From: a virus | IMG/VR virus record: IMGVR_UViG_3300025030_000222 | Location: 1 to 41,381 of that record | Direction: 5' to 3' (one strand) | Length of the DNA: 41,381 nucleotides | Shown: one piece after another, positions 7,511 through 14,688 of the stretch | How the letters are laid out: every line of letters begins with the position of its first letter | Position numbering within the stretch: position 1 is the first letter of the stretch | Program-made: the position numbers and the translations under genes | The notes under the pieces: model-generated | Told to the model about the DNA's origin: nothing | Databases searched by the model: none | What the model saw: only the letters and a program-made list of their open reading frames with translations

Positions 7511-7954
7511 TTAAGTTAATGTAAGATTGTGAGCTGCGAGGACGGCGCGTATGAGCACCACGTCTCCCCATGTCAATCCTTGTAGGGGTTTAATGTTGTG
7601 GAGATCCCCATCCACAAGCTGTTCTGGTAGCATTTCGATGATGCTACATACGTCGAGAGCTAGAGTCTCGGTGCTTGAGAAGTATTTTAGTTTCTCAACG
7701 TAGGCCTCTGGCCTACCTTCGGGTCTCTTGTCCTGTATCTTATAGACAGCGCACCGTGCTACGCCGTCTTTTCCACCTGGGTGTCGGCACGCTTTTACAG
7801 CTCTGTTGAGGGCGACTCTTTCTTCCATGGTGAGGATGATCTTTACATCTGTGAGTAGCCCCCGTGAACGGATGCCTACAACGGCAAATGCCCGAGGGGT
7901 CCCAAGGCAATCTCGTACTATGACGGACGTGATGGAATATTTTGGTGCGTGCAT
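7511..7954 (-). CDS. Tandem paralog, copy 2 (unknown family)
   Basis: 147 residues from ATG 7954, which overlaps the stop of the upstream paralog (TGATG); a TTG at 7960 is an alternative. It aligns along its whole length with the upstream gene: T-S-V-I-V-R-D near the start, FAVVGI, DVKIILTME, GKDGVA, a KYF motif, and WGD near the end followed by AAHNLT. Function unknown; no catalytic motif stands out. The two are clearly a duplication that has since diverged. Confidence 0.75.
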   Translation of the reverse strand: MHAPKYSITSVIVRDCLGTPRAFAVVGIRSRGLLTDVKIILTMEERVALNRAVKACRHPGGKDGVARCAVYKIQDKRPEGRPEAYVEKLKYFSSTETLALDVCSIIEMLPEQLVDGDLHNIKPLQGLTWGDVVLIRAVLAAHNLTLT

Positions 7955-8424
7955 CAGCAAGCTCTTGAATTATCGTCCATTTTACCAGTCAAATTGTGTG
8001 CTGCCTGGACCGCTTGGATAAACGTGACATCCCCCCAACACAGCCCTGGTATCGGGGCTTCATTGAGCGGTCCCCCCACTGTAAGTTGGGAGGGAAACCT
8101 GTGGATCATGTCGGAAACTTCTACGGCCAGAGTCTCGCCATTGTTGAAGTACTTTGATGGTTCGACTGACACTTCGAGGCCGCCGTCGTATCTACGGTCT
8201 CGGATCTGAAACACTTTGGTACACCAAGCAATGCCGTCTTTCCCGTCGGGGAATCCAGAATTCTTTGCCGCTCGGTCTAGCTCCATCCGATGCTCCATTG
8301 TCAACACGATTTTGACATCTGAAAGACACCTCTTCGACTTGATTCCTACAACGGCAAATGCGTGAGGTACTCCAAGGACATCCCGAACTACAACGGATGT
8401 CAGATGGTATTTTGCAGGCTTCAT
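7954..8424 (-). CDS. Tandem paralog, copy 1 (unknown family)
   Basis: 156 residues. Shares with copy 2 the blocks TSVVVRDVLG, AFAVVGIKS, DVKIVLTMEHR, GKDGIAWC, KYF and CWGDV plus the final AAHNLT; the C terminus has about a dozen extra residues. Probably a small alpha/beta fold. Family not recognised. The pair sits directly upstream of the clamp gene, so a replication-linked role is possible. Confidence 0.75.
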   Translation of the reverse strand: MKPAKYHLTSVVVRDVLGVPHAFAVVGIKSKRCLSDVKIVLTMEHRMELDRAAKNSGFPDGKDGIAWCTKVFQIRDRRYDGGLEVSVEPSKYFNNGETLAVEVSDMIHRFPSQLTVGGPLNEAPIPGLCWGDVTFIQAVQAAHNLTGKMDDNSRAC

Positions 8425-8453
8425 TTATTCTCTCGATTCGTCCTTGAACTAGG

Positions 8454-8663
8454 TTAGAATGCTCCCGAAGTTTCGTCGAACGTCATGGATGAGAAATCTT
8501 TACTGGCCTCCTCTGCATGTCCACACGCAGAAGCGTAAATGGTTTTTGAATCGGGATAGTAGAAACATCTCTCCCCACGTTTGATCTTTTGTGTACACTC
8601 CTTGTGCATACACTGTCCGTCGAACCGGGCTTCGAGCCAATAGGGGGATCTGGATCTACGCAT
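8454..8663 (-). CDS. Small zinc-binding protein
   Basis: 69 residues from ATG 8663 (MRRSRSPYWLEARFDGQC). It has the pattern YW.EAR..G.C...C...I..GER.FYYP....Y...CGH, common in phage genomes and reminiscent of a PARP-type or treble-clef zinc finger, with cysteines near 18, 23, 33 and 46. Longer upstream starts overlap the preceding gene in another frame and are rejected. Likely nucleic acid or protein binding; unproven. Confidence 0.65.
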   Translation of the reverse strand: MRRSRSPYWLEARFDGQCMHKECTQKIKRGERCFYYPDSKTIYASACGHAEEASKDFSSMTFDETSGAF

Positions 8664-8686
8664 CTTTGGGTTCTTTTGAAACGCGG

Positions 8687-8860
8687 TTATCCCGTGGCCT
8701 CTCGATTCATCTTTGTAGCAACGCACTCTGCCAATGATTTGTCGTCGTAGTCGGTAGTTGGAATCACGGCAAGAATCATAGTTCCTTGACGTTCGCAGAT
8801 TCGGTAGATCGTACCCGGACCAGGCCATTTATCTAATTCTTTGACGAAGAAACGATCCAT
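8687..8860 (-). CDS. Unknown small protein
   Basis: 57 residues from ATG 8860 (MDRFFVKELDKWPGPGTIY) with GAGGAGG seven bases upstream, the strongest binding site nearby. Probably a compact alpha/beta fold; no motif recognised. It occupies the frame overlapping the longer reading frame at 8454-8828, whose N-terminal part is therefore treated as spurious. Confidence 0.65.
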   Translation of the reverse strand: MDRFFVKELDKWPGPGTIYRICERQGTMILAVIPTTDYDDKSLAECVATKMNREATG

Positions 8861-8896
8861 TAGAACCTCCTCAGTTTTTGTCAAAAACGGCTTCCT

Positions 8897-9373
8897 TCAT
8901 GGCTCCTCCGTTTTGCGGTTTCTATCCCAAGGTAGTCTTTCTTGCCCGGCAGGGACGTAGATGATTTCCCCCTCGCACCTATCCCTATCTAGGGTTCCTA
9001 GCCATAACCCGCACTTGATTGGGGGACACGTAGGGGTTAATTCATCAGTGTCCCCACAAACTTTGCATGTGGGGATGTACAATTTCTGGGCGGGAGCTAC
9101 ACGACAAATGAATTCGTAGAGTTCCTGTATTTCTTGGTCCCCTACGAAGGCAGGCTCTCCGCACGAACACCGATTACATTCCGCACAGGGGTATTCTTGA
9201 CATTTGGAACACGAGTTATTCGACTCGTATAGCGCTGCGTCGATCCGTAGGTACAACAATAGCCATAGGCGTCTGTCGGTCCCATTCAAGGTGGCCCTCA
9301 CATTTTCTTTGGTTATGGTAGGGCGAGCGGTCTTCAACAGGCGAACTATGTCGTCAACACTGAAATCTTTCAT
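8897..9373 (-). CDS. Cys-rich protein with zinc clusters
   Basis: 158 residues from ATG 9373 (MKDFSVDDIVRLL), preceded by CAGAGG. An N-terminal helical part is followed by a dense cysteine cluster CSKCQEYPCAECNRCSCGE (about residues 58-76), then CKVCGD near 107 and further single cysteines. This suggests several zinc-binding knuckles. Family not recognised. The longer frame upstream overlaps the kinase gene and has low-complexity sequence, so it was trimmed. Confidence 0.65.
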   Translation of the reverse strand: MKDFSVDDIVRLLKTARPTITKENVRATLNGTDRRLWLLLYLRIDAALYESNNSCSKCQEYPCAECNRCSCGEPAFVGDQEIQELYEFICRVAPAQKLYIPTCKVCGDTDELTPTCPPIKCGLWLGTLDRDRCEGEIIYVPAGQERLPWDRNRKTEEP

Positions 9374-9375
9374 AT

Positions 9376-9762
9376 TTACCTCTGTTGAAATGGCTCCCAT
9401 CGGGTCTTCATTTCCGCGATCTTTTCGTCCGGGGCTCCGTGGATATTTTGGTACTTCCCGTTGGCCACGAGTACGGTGACGGGTACCTCGTGTTTGGTGG
9501 CCAGGTCCAGGTATGGCTGCATCTCCCACATTTGGACGAACGTATTTGAGACGATCACGGACTTACCCCGCCGCAACCAGTTGTCCGTCTGTCTTCGACA
9601 CCACGCACGAGCCTTGGAAAGTTTGGGGGAATCAGAACCGTGTAGGGGGGACCAGAACATATCCGTCTCGATATGAACCGCACCCATTTTCAGGGCCAGT
9701 TCTTTGGCCTTCGTGCTTTTTCCCGATCCGGGGAGACCTCGGATAAGGATCAGTTCGATCAT
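9376..9762 (-). CDS. P-loop kinase, AAA_33 / polynucleotide-kinase type
   Basis: 128 residues from ATG 9762, with CGGGAG six bases upstream. Walker A GLPGSGKST at residues 9-17, followed by the ETDMFW region (a lid or substrate segment typical of AAA_33 kinases, which keep D after the first helix), VIVSNTF as the second strand motif, and a C-terminal strand followed by a lid-like helix. Similar small phage proteins are called polynucleotide kinase or ATP-binding protein; substrate is not predictable. It may phosphorylate nucleic acid ends or nucleotides. It precedes the cysteine-rich gene by two bases. Confidence 0.75.
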   Translation of the reverse strand: MIELILIRGLPGSGKSTKAKELALKMGAVHIETDMFWSPLHGSDSPKLSKARAWCRRQTDNWLRRGKSVIVSNTFVQMWEMQPYLDLATKHEVPVTVLVANGKYQNIHGAPDEKIAEMKTRWEPFQQR

Positions 9763-9778
9763 TTGCATCTCCCGTGGT

Positions 9779-10030
9779 TTACAGACATGAAGCCTTCCTC
9801 TTTGTTTGTAGCATTTGATACAAGTTTCCACGTAAGTACGCATTCGTCAGGTCTAGTGCGAGACCTGGACTTATGTAGTCCATCATGCAAAGATCAACCA
9901 TTGCTTTTCGCATGTCTTGGTTGATCTCACACACCTGATGGACCCGGCGAACGATGTCTTTCCGCCGGAGGAAAGTTTCATCGAACACAGGTTCAAGCCC
10001 TTCCATGAAAGATACGTAAGCGGTGTTCAC
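9779..10030 (-). CDS. Unknown small helical protein
   Basis: 83 residues. The start is a GTG at 10030 overlapping the stop of the upstream gene (GTGA), with GAGG just upstream; an ATG at 10006 is the alternative. All-helical, with a KDIVRRVHQVCEIN segment and several Met. No family recognised. Confidence 0.55.
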   Translation of the reverse strand: MNTAYVSFMEGLEPVFDETFLRRKDIVRRVHQVCEINQDMRKAMVDLCMMDYISPGLALDLTNAYLRGNLYQMLQTKRKASCL

Positions 10031-10416
10031 AGGTCCTCTGCCGGCAAGTCCGCGATGCAAGCATCCACCACTATCCTAACGACCTCGTTGTCCACCCCTC
10101 GGGTTTCAAGGTCGGACCCCACTTGCTTGATGCTCTCGATCAGGGTCTCTCGGTCGTCGATCACATACCCTGTGCGGGCTGTGTGGCCGTTTTCTCCCTG
10201 CCAGTTTGTAGAGTACGAGTACACGCCGTAAACAATTACTCGGCCGTCTTCATGCCGCCGCACTCGGATGTTCAGCTCGGTCGTGCGATTCGACTGGAAC
10301 TCGTACTGACCATCGAAATCCTTGTGTTGCCCATGAGCTATGATGGGCCACTCCTCTTCTTGGATCTTTACGGGTGCGCGGTCTGTCAACGTGATCGTAC
10401 GCTTTTTGGTTTCCAT
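10027..10416 (-). CDS. Conserved protein of unknown function (TLTDRAPVKI family)
   Basis: 129 residues. The order TLTDRAPVKI, EEWPIIA, N-R-T, a beta-strand with RVRRHEDGRVIVYGVY and then W-Q-G-E is a pattern I recognise from many small phage and plasmid proteins without a known role. Expected to be a compact beta-rich protein. SD is weak. Its stop is coupled to the following GTG-start gene. Confidence 0.75.
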   Translation of the reverse strand: METKKRTITLTDRAPVKIQEEEWPIIAHGQHKDFDGQYEFQSNRTTELNIRVRRHEDGRVIVYGVYSYSTNWQGENGHTARTGYVIDDRETLIESIKQVGSDLETRGVDNEVVRIVVDACIADLPAEDL

Positions 10417-10455
10417 GGTAATGCCTTTCGTAGTGCCGCGTGGTTTAGCGGCGGG

Positions 10456-10779
10456 TTAACTTTCCTTCAGGAACTGTAGATTGGTAGTTGCCACATGAGA
10501 TCCAGGACACGCCACCGGGCTTGCTCTTTTGTCAGGTCCCGCCCCAATAAACTCTTTCCGAAGCCTTTCGTGGAAAGACTCTTGGCTATCGTCTCCAGAT
10601 ACTAACCAGTCGATTCTTTGGGCGTAGATTTCTGCCTGCCTGAGAAATTTCACGCCTTCCCGGAATCTCTCGATGGTTTCGTCGGAATACCGCCCGTTAT
10701 TGTGGGTGATCAGACGCTCTATCTCGCGGGCGATTTCGCCTATCTTGTACTGGTCGTAATCGAAGTGACCACCACTCAT
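10456..10779 (-). CDS. MSGGHFDY-type conserved phage protein
   Basis: 107 residues. The N terminus MSGGHFDYDQYKIGEIAREI, the YSDET, the Q-R-I-D-W-L and the SGDDSQESFHERL patterns define a small family widespread in phages and prophages, function unknown, mostly helical. The usual length is near 90, so the last 20 residues (VACPGSHVATTNLQFLK) look like an extension. Its ATG overlaps the end of the upstream gene (ATGA). Confidence 0.8.
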   Translation of the reverse strand: MSGGHFDYDQYKIGEIAREIERLITHNNGRYSDETIERFREGVKFLRQAEIYAQRIDWLVSGDDSQESFHERLRKEFIGAGPDKRASPVACPGSHVATTNLQFLKES

Positions 10780-10961
10780 TGAATTCCCTCAAGGTCATAC
10801 CGCAACCTGGCTGCGGTCTTGACTCGAATCTGCCGGCCAGTCTGGAGATTCCTACCGACCCAGCCACAGAGGTAGTGTGTCCCCTCTAGTTTGACGGGTC
10901 GGATGTCCCGGCCAACCCGAACGGCATACACATGGCCAAGCACAACGTTTTCCTTTTTCAT
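10776..10961 (-). CDS. Small SH3-like beta protein
   Basis: 61 residues from ATG 10961, overlapping the previous stop (TGATG). The pattern GHVYAVRVGRDIRPVKL, then GW-GRN-TGR and KTAARLR is typical of small barrel proteins found in phages and mobile elements; role unknown. Coupled at both ends, strengthening the call. Confidence 0.7.
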   Translation of the reverse strand: MKKENVVLGHVYAVRVGRDIRPVKLEGTHYLCGWVGRNLQTGRQIRVKTAARLRYDLEGIQ

Positions 10962-11344
10962 CACTCTTCCTTCTCCAACGAGATGTGATACCGTCTCCCT
11001 ACTGGGAGCGGTTTATCAGTTTTCTTATTTAGAGAGTTGTTGTTTCCTAGCTCATTCAAGGGCTGGACCACTTTACTTTCTTGTTTCCTTGAGGGCCGGA
11101 CCACTTTACTTTCTTGGATGTATAGGGGAACCATCTGGACTGTCTTTTCAGGCTGCCGTTCTTTCAATTGTTCTAACTCTTTCCTCAGATACTTGATTTC
11201 ATCGAGCAGTGGTCTCTGCGATGAACCCCCTCCGCAAACGACGCGGCAACAGTCCAGACAGTGTTCTTCTCTAGTCCGAAAGTTTCTGCATATCGGGTCG
11301 CCAGGTAACAGCCTATGGCCGCACCATGTGTAGTCCTGGTCCAT
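10961..11344 (-). CDS. Cys-containing protein with coiled coil and internal repeat
   Basis: 127 residues. N-terminal cysteines (C8, C19, C29, C32, C33, C37) may form a zinc site. A coiled-coil segment (EIKYLRKELEQLKE) follows near residue 50, then a duplicated block QESKVV-R/Q-P at about 77 and 88, visible as a near-identical 30-bp DNA repeat. Then comes an Asn/Lys-rich linker. Resembles small phage adaptor or DNA-binding proteins but no family is recognised. Confidence 0.65.
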   Translation of the reverse strand: MDQDYTWCGHRLLPGDPICRNFRTREEHCLDCCRVVCGGGSSQRPLLDEIKYLRKELEQLKERQPEKTVQMVPLYIQESKVVRPSRKQESKVVQPLNELGNNNSLNKKTDKPLPVGRRYHISLEKEE

Positions 11345-11348
11345 TGAC

Positions 11349-12011
11349 CTACGAGTCGTAGTCTCCGTCCCGAACGAACGTGACGAACTCTTCTTCGGTC
11401 ATGGTTTCCCACTTCCTACGACCCGCAGCTTGGATCAACGGACCCTCTGTAATGATTACCGCTCGGAGGTTCTTCCCCAAGAACCTATCGATGGTATTCA
11501 GGAACTTGTGGTGAGTCTGAAAGTTGAATTCGTAGTCCACGAATGGGAGGACGAAGATCGGTGTGCGGTATTTCCTCCGTTGCCAGTCTCTTTGGAGGTC
11601 ATTCATGACGAGCTTGAAGGTTGTCGGTAGGCCGACCCTACAGTTCTCGGCCCTGATGACCTCGTAGGCATACGGGTCTGGGTCCAGCTCTCCGGCACGT
11701 TGTCTGACGTTACCGTCGCATGCAAGCGCAGCGGTAGCCATGAGTACACTTAGCCTCTGGAGCGTCTCCATCGAGTCTCGTGCAGGACGACCCATCTCTA
11801 CGAAGTCGTCGATATCTTCATCGTAACGGTCTCTACGGCCACTTCCGTAAGGGTCTCGGGGATCTCTGTTTTCTAGCATTGAGGCATATGCATCCTCGAT
11901 GCGTACCAGCAGAGAAACCACGGGGTTCCCCGACTCGGGGAAATCAGAAACTTCCTCCAACGGGACCACTACGTCGCGAGCGATGTTTTCTGCTTTCGGT
12001 AGATACTTCAT
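11349..12011 (-). CDS. Unknown protein, 220 residues
   Basis: Start ATG with the site AGAGGACATGT upstream. Helical N-terminal half with a charged DPRDPYGSGRRDRYDEDID stretch (about 50-70), then MATAALACDGN, and a C-terminal half with beta character (PIFVLPFVDYEF, NLRAVIITEGP). No motif allows a family. It is the largest unassigned gene of the arm and sits upstream of the Cys-containing gene by four bases, presumably one operon. Confidence 0.7.
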   Translation of the reverse strand: MKYLPKAENIARDVVVPLEEVSDFPESGNPVVSLLVRIEDAYASMLENRDPRDPYGSGRRDRYDEDIDDFVEMGRPARDSMETLQRLSVLMATAALACDGNVRQRAGELDPDPYAYEVIRAENCRVGLPTTFKLVMNDLQRDWQRRKYRTPIFVLPFVDYEFNFQTHHKFLNTIDRFLGKNLRAVIITEGPLIQAAGRRKWETMTEEEFVTFVRDGDYDS

Positions 12012-12034
12012 ACATGTCCTCTCTTGTTACAAGT

Positions 12035-12337
12035 TTATCTCAAGGCCCCTGACTTCTTCGTCCGTGTTATCGTGGTCCCCCCACGAGGCCCAAGTTTGAG
12101 GGCATATTCGTAGTGGTTGCCTTTGGAGTCTTCGGCCCATGCCGACGAACCAATGCTTTCTTCTTTCCACCTACGAGTTATTTCCTGCCGCGCGGCAGTT
12201 CGCGCGAGCTTAGCCGTTGGAAACCACCTAACCTCTCCTCTCGATAACTTGCAAGCAAACATCTTGTCGTTCGCCTTTGCGAACTTTACCCTTCTCAAGA
12301 TGCTTGGGCAGTCCTGATTGGTGTTGGATTTTTTCAT
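12035..12337 (-). CDS. Small basic protein, unknown
   Basis: 100 residues, strongly basic (RRVKFAKANDKMF and RTKKSGALR), preceded by GGAGA. May bind nucleic acid; no motif is recognised. Immediately upstream, the plus-strand gene 12418-12852 is transcribed divergently, with an 80-base shared intergenic region. Confidence 0.65.
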   Translation of the reverse strand: MKKSNTNQDCPSILRRVKFAKANDKMFACKLSRGEVRWFPTAKLARTAARQEITRRWKEESIGSSAWAEDSKGNHYEYALKLGPRGGTTITRTKKSGALR

Positions 12338-12417
12338 TGTTAATCTCCGTTCAAAAGAGGCTTCCAGGTTTCTTTATTCCGAATCTCTGGTATGTTGTGG
12401 GTCAGAGGAGACCTACT

Positions 12418-12852
12418 ATGACCCTTCGAGACGATGTAGTAACTCTGAACTCCGCCCTGTGCAAGCTGTCGGATGTTTGTAGTAGCCGTCCATCTGGGGC
12501 GGACTTCTCATGGATACGGTTGCCCCCGAGAGAGCGTACCCCTGTAGGGGAGTCCCGTCTGGTGCGCAACGGCATTGTAGTCTTCGCAGAGCACACCCTT
12601 CCCAATGGTGGGAATCTGTACTCGGAGACGGTGGATAAATGGCTCAACACCGTCCCCCATACGCAAACCTCAAGGCTTCTGGTGGAAGCAAAGAACCTTG
12701 TCTCCAAAGCTGTGTCCTTGGGACTAATACCCAAGGAAACCCCTATACCCCTAGTTGTTCAGCCGAAGGAAACAGCACCCACCAGAATTTCTGGGAGACT
12801 GCCGAGGAAGCTACAAACACCAGGTCCAGAAGATACTTCTATGGATCCCTAA
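12418..12852 (+). CDS. Unknown gene on the opposite strand of the left arm
   Basis: 144 residues, the only rightward gene in the left arm. ATG 12418 is preceded by AGAGGAG, and a possible -10 TATGTT (12391-12396) follows CTCTGG, as in the right-arm promoters. The C-terminal third is Pro-rich. It is divergent from the gene at 12035 and converges on the 12839 gene with a 14-base tail overlap. Such a lone, inverted gene is the usual position of a moron (independently expressed accessory gene). No family is recognised. Confidence 0.55.
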   Translation: MTLRDDVVTLNSALCKLSDVCSSRPSGADFSWIRLPPRERTPVGESRLVRNGIVVFAEHTLPNGGNLYSETVDKWLNTVPHTQTSRLLVEAKNLVSKAVSLGLIPKETPIPLVVQPKETAPTRISGRLPRKLQTPGPEDTSMDP

Positions 12853-13075
12853 GGGCCTCTTGGACTCGTGCCACACGGTGATGTGCAGCGGACTCTCTGA
12901 TTGTGGCTTCGGTCGCGTCGTCGAGAGAGCCCGCGTCGTCCAACAGATTTGCCATGGCGCGGGCGTATTCCCCGTACAACACGGCTTTTTTCAGGGCTAG
13001 CTCCGCGTCTTTTAACTCTGCGAGTAGGGCATGTTTCCGAGCCTCGTTGCGGTCTTTCATGCGTAAAACGTCCAT
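12839..13075 (-). CDS. Helical Ala-rich small protein
   Basis: 78 residues from ATG 13075 (MDVLRMKDRNEARKHALL) with AAAGGG seven bases upstream. Likely coiled coil throughout (LLAELKDAELALKKAVLYGEYARAM without prolines). No family recognised. The overlapping reading frame at 12849-13229 is Arg/Ser-rich and rejected. Confidence 0.55.
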   Translation of the reverse strand: MDVLRMKDRNEARKHALLAELKDAELALKKAVLYGEYARAMANLLDDAGSLDDATEATIRESAAHHRVARVQEALRDP

Positions 13076-13119
13076 GCGTGTACCCTTTGCGGTAGCTAGT
13101 GGCAAGATCCCGGCTGAAG

Positions 13120-13473
13120 CTAAAGCGTCTTGGAGGCCGGGGGACTCCGCCGTTGGTAGGTTTGTCGATGGTGGATAGCCGAACGTACGTAGCAGCTATC
13201 ATCATTCGCGAGACGGGTGAGCAAATCACCCGGTAGGTCCTTCCGGTTAGCGACCGCAGTTCTGATGTTGTGGTTCTTGTCCGAGGCTAGGAGGACGAAT
13301 ACCTCGTACGGCATGTTCCGCCGGTGGTCTACCCACCACGAACGATAGGCTGGACTTGCCGCCGCCAACGCGTCGGTCTCAGACATCGATGTGTCTAGGG
13401 CATCGGTTCGCCCTAGGACCCCTTCGCAATCTATCCAGGTTTGTGCCATCTCGATCATCTCCCGTATGGTCAT
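13120..13473 (-). CDS. LRV/HEAT-like repeat protein
   Basis: About 117 residues. The segment LLASDKNHNIRTAVANRK followed by DLPGDLLTRLANDDSCYVR is the leucine-rich-variant repeat pattern (LA.D....R.AVA....LP..LL..LA.D....VR), a helical protein-binding repeat. The start region is duplicated: the same CGGGAGATGATCGAGATG string occurs twice in tandem, giving two equivalent start sites (13473 and 13449). The duplicated block sits next to the tRNA gene. Confidence 0.6.
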   Translation of the reverse strand: MTIREMIEMAQTWIDCEGVLGRTDALDTSMSETDALAAASPAYRSWWVDHRRNMPYEVFVLLASDKNHNIRTAVANRKDLPGDLLTRLANDDSCYVRSAIHHRQTYQRRSPPASKTL

Positions 13474-13517
13474 CTCGATCATCTCCCGTTAGGTTGTCCA
13501 TAGCACTCCTCAATGGT

Positions 13518-13594
13518 TGGTAGGCGACGAAGGACTTGAACCTTCAACCCCCAGCTTGTAATGCTGGTGCTCTAGCCAATTGAGCTAGCCGCCT
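13518..13594 (-). tRNA. tRNA-Val (anticodon UAC)
   Basis: Canonical cloverleaf on the minus strand: acceptor AGGCGGC/GTCGCCT (one G-U), D arm GCTC/GAGC, anticodon stem CCAGC/GCTGG with loop ATTACAA (U33, anticodon UAC, reading GUA), five-base variable loop, T stem GAAGG/CCTTC with loop TTCAAGT, discriminator A and encoded CCA (13520-13518). It is the only complete tRNA seen and is the reference for judging the D-armless relatives at 14106-16045. Confidence 0.93.
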
Positions 13595-13794
13595 ATAATA
13601 AACGGGAGTTGGCCAGACTGTCATTAGCATGCTACTTTTGGCCGACTATTAAGGACTACCTAAACCGTTGTATCGCTTCATCGGCAGCTTTCGCGGCCTC
13701 TGTTGGGTTTTTGGTATGCTGTTCGTCAAACCAATTTCACAGCAACCATCTCGGCGGTTGAACCGTGGCCAACTCCCTATAAGCCTTTAATCAT

Positions 13795-14013
13795 CCGCCT
13801 CTTTAGGCGGGTGTATCTTCCCCCACTATATGTGGGGGTGCAGCCTCATTCCATGCCTCCTTCGAGGTTGCCTCCGCAACCTCCATCTAACTACGCGGGG
13901 ATACGGAATCTCTGGACACCAACGATCCGCCCTTGCTCGCGGTCTGGTTGGGTTAAAGCAAAGGCGGATACCTCCAGGCTTGCAGGTAGCCTGGAGGTTT
14001 CAGGCGGTCCGCC
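13795..14013 (-). other. Hairpin-dense structured segment
   Basis: No gene is supported in 13595-13952. Perfect hairpins follow one another: CCGCCT/AGGCGG (13795-13810), CCCCCAC/GTGGGGG (13820-13838), GAGGTTGC/GCAACCTC (13864-13883), an outer ATCCGCC/GGCGGAT (13925-13969), then CCTCCAGGC/GCCTGGAGG (13971-13997) and GGCGGTCCGCC (14003-14013). None is followed by a T run on either strand, so these are not simple terminators. A structured RNA in the leftward transcript is the likeliest reading; strand of action is inferred. Confidence 0.5.
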
Positions 14014-14453
14014 ACGCCACCCTTCAACCACAGGGGTCGGCCTGCAACGGTCGCGGCCCTCGAGGCGTTCCCAAGAGAGTTATGTAGCCCTCTCAGAAAC
14101 ACTTTTGGTCGGCCGGCTCCGATTTGAACGGAGCTACCCAGATGCACGGAGGCTATCATCCCCGTGTTCTCAGCCGAAGTCCCAAGTGTCTCTGTTGAGA
14201 GGCAGAGGCGCTTGGGGTTGGGGACCATAGACGATTTTAGTTCGTCCTGGTCTCTGTCCAGGGGTAGGGAAGTATTCCCCATAGTAGGTCCGCAATCCAT
14301 TGTTGCCCTACATAGCTCTTGTTCCTTCGCGTACTTTATCGCGTTTTTCTTGTCGCGAAAGTGCGGGTGGTATTCATGGGGCTGAATGGGATTTCTCCCA
14401 TCCTCCCAGACTAGGAAACTACCACAGTACGTGCACCTAGATATTTTGTACAT
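13953..14453 (-). CDS. Small zinc-motif protein, 3' end uncertain
   Basis: About 166 residues from ATG 14453 (MYKISRCTYCGSFLVWEDG), preceded by AGAGAG; an earlier ATG at 14489 is possible. A CTYCG knuckle and a His-rich PHEYHPHF segment suggest zinc binding. Only the first about 95 residues look like protein sequence; the rest reads through the tRNA-like gene at 14106-14176 and the hairpins, so the C terminus may be spurious or the gene may be broken by insertion of the RNA element. Confidence 0.45.
   Translation of the reverse strand: MYKISRCTYCGSFLVWEDGRNPIQPHEYHPHFRDKKNAIKYAKEQELCRATMDCGPTMGNTSLPLDRDQDELKSSMVPNPKRLCLSTETLGTSAENTGMIASVHLGSSVQIGAGRPKVFLRGLHNSLGNASRAATVAGRPLWLKGGVADRLKPPGYLQAWRYPPLL
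14106..14176 (-). tRNA. D-armless tRNA-like gene 1 (loop reads GAU, Ile)
   Basis: 71 bases with CCA. Acceptor CGGCTGA/CCGGCCG (one G-U, one end mismatch), discriminator A, CCA encoded. T stem CTCCG/CGGAG with loop TTCAAAT. Three bases after the acceptor begins an extended stem CACGGGG/CC(U)CCGTG with a bulged U closing a 7-base loop ATGATAG (U33, GAU, A37). An 11-base connector links it to the T stem. No D arm is possible: the segment between acceptor and anticodon-like stem is only 3 bases. Not a standard tRNA; could be a real reduced tRNA or a mimic. Confidence 0.65.
14181..14216. other. 14-bp hairpin flanking tRNA-like gene 1
   Basis: Arms 14181-14194 and 14203-14216 pair over 14 positions with two G-U pairs in plus-strand RNA (two C-A mismatches in minus-strand RNA), 8-base loop. 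It lies four bases upstream of the 5' end of tRNA-like gene 1 and may serve as a processing or transcription signal. Other tRNA-like genes here also have a hairpin just 5'. Confidence 0.5.
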
Positions 14454-14496
14454 TGGGCTCTCTCTAACGCGGTCGGGGGGATTACTCATCTCCCCG

Positions 14497-14664
14497 CTAA
14501 GCGTCGATCCGTTCGTTCTGGTCAAAGACCCATGCCTCACTGGCGGTCCAGGAAGACTTCGGCAAGGACTCGAAGTCCTCGCGGGTCATGAGGAACCCAT
14601 CGTTGTCGGCCTCCCAGGGCCTCATGGAGACACCAAAGTTGGTGTAGTGGCAGTAGTTTTTCAT
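14497..14664 (-). CDS. 55-residue unknown protein
   Basis: Found by hand on the minus strand: ATG 14664, MKNYCHYTNFGVSMRPW, ending in DQNERIDA. AGAGAAA lies upstream. Codon use and the aromatic/acidic composition (DNDGFLMTREDFESLPKS) look like true protein. It starts 25 bases after the end of the gene at 14689, whose product also begins MKNY. No family recognised. Confidence 0.6.
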   Translation of the reverse strand: MKNYCHYTNFGVSMRPWEADNDGFLMTREDFESLPKSSWTASEAWVFDQNERIDA

Positions 14665-14688
14665 ATTATTTCTCTTTGGCTTCGCGCG

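Noticed and set aside
8454-8828. Full 124-residue version of the zinc protein
   Set aside because: Its N-terminal 55 residues lie over the gene 8687-8860, which has the stronger start site; trimmed to 8663.
13703-14230. 175-residue plus-strand ORF over the tRNA-like and hairpin area
   Set aside because: Opposite to the RNA elements, without start signal or family; composition follows the hairpins.
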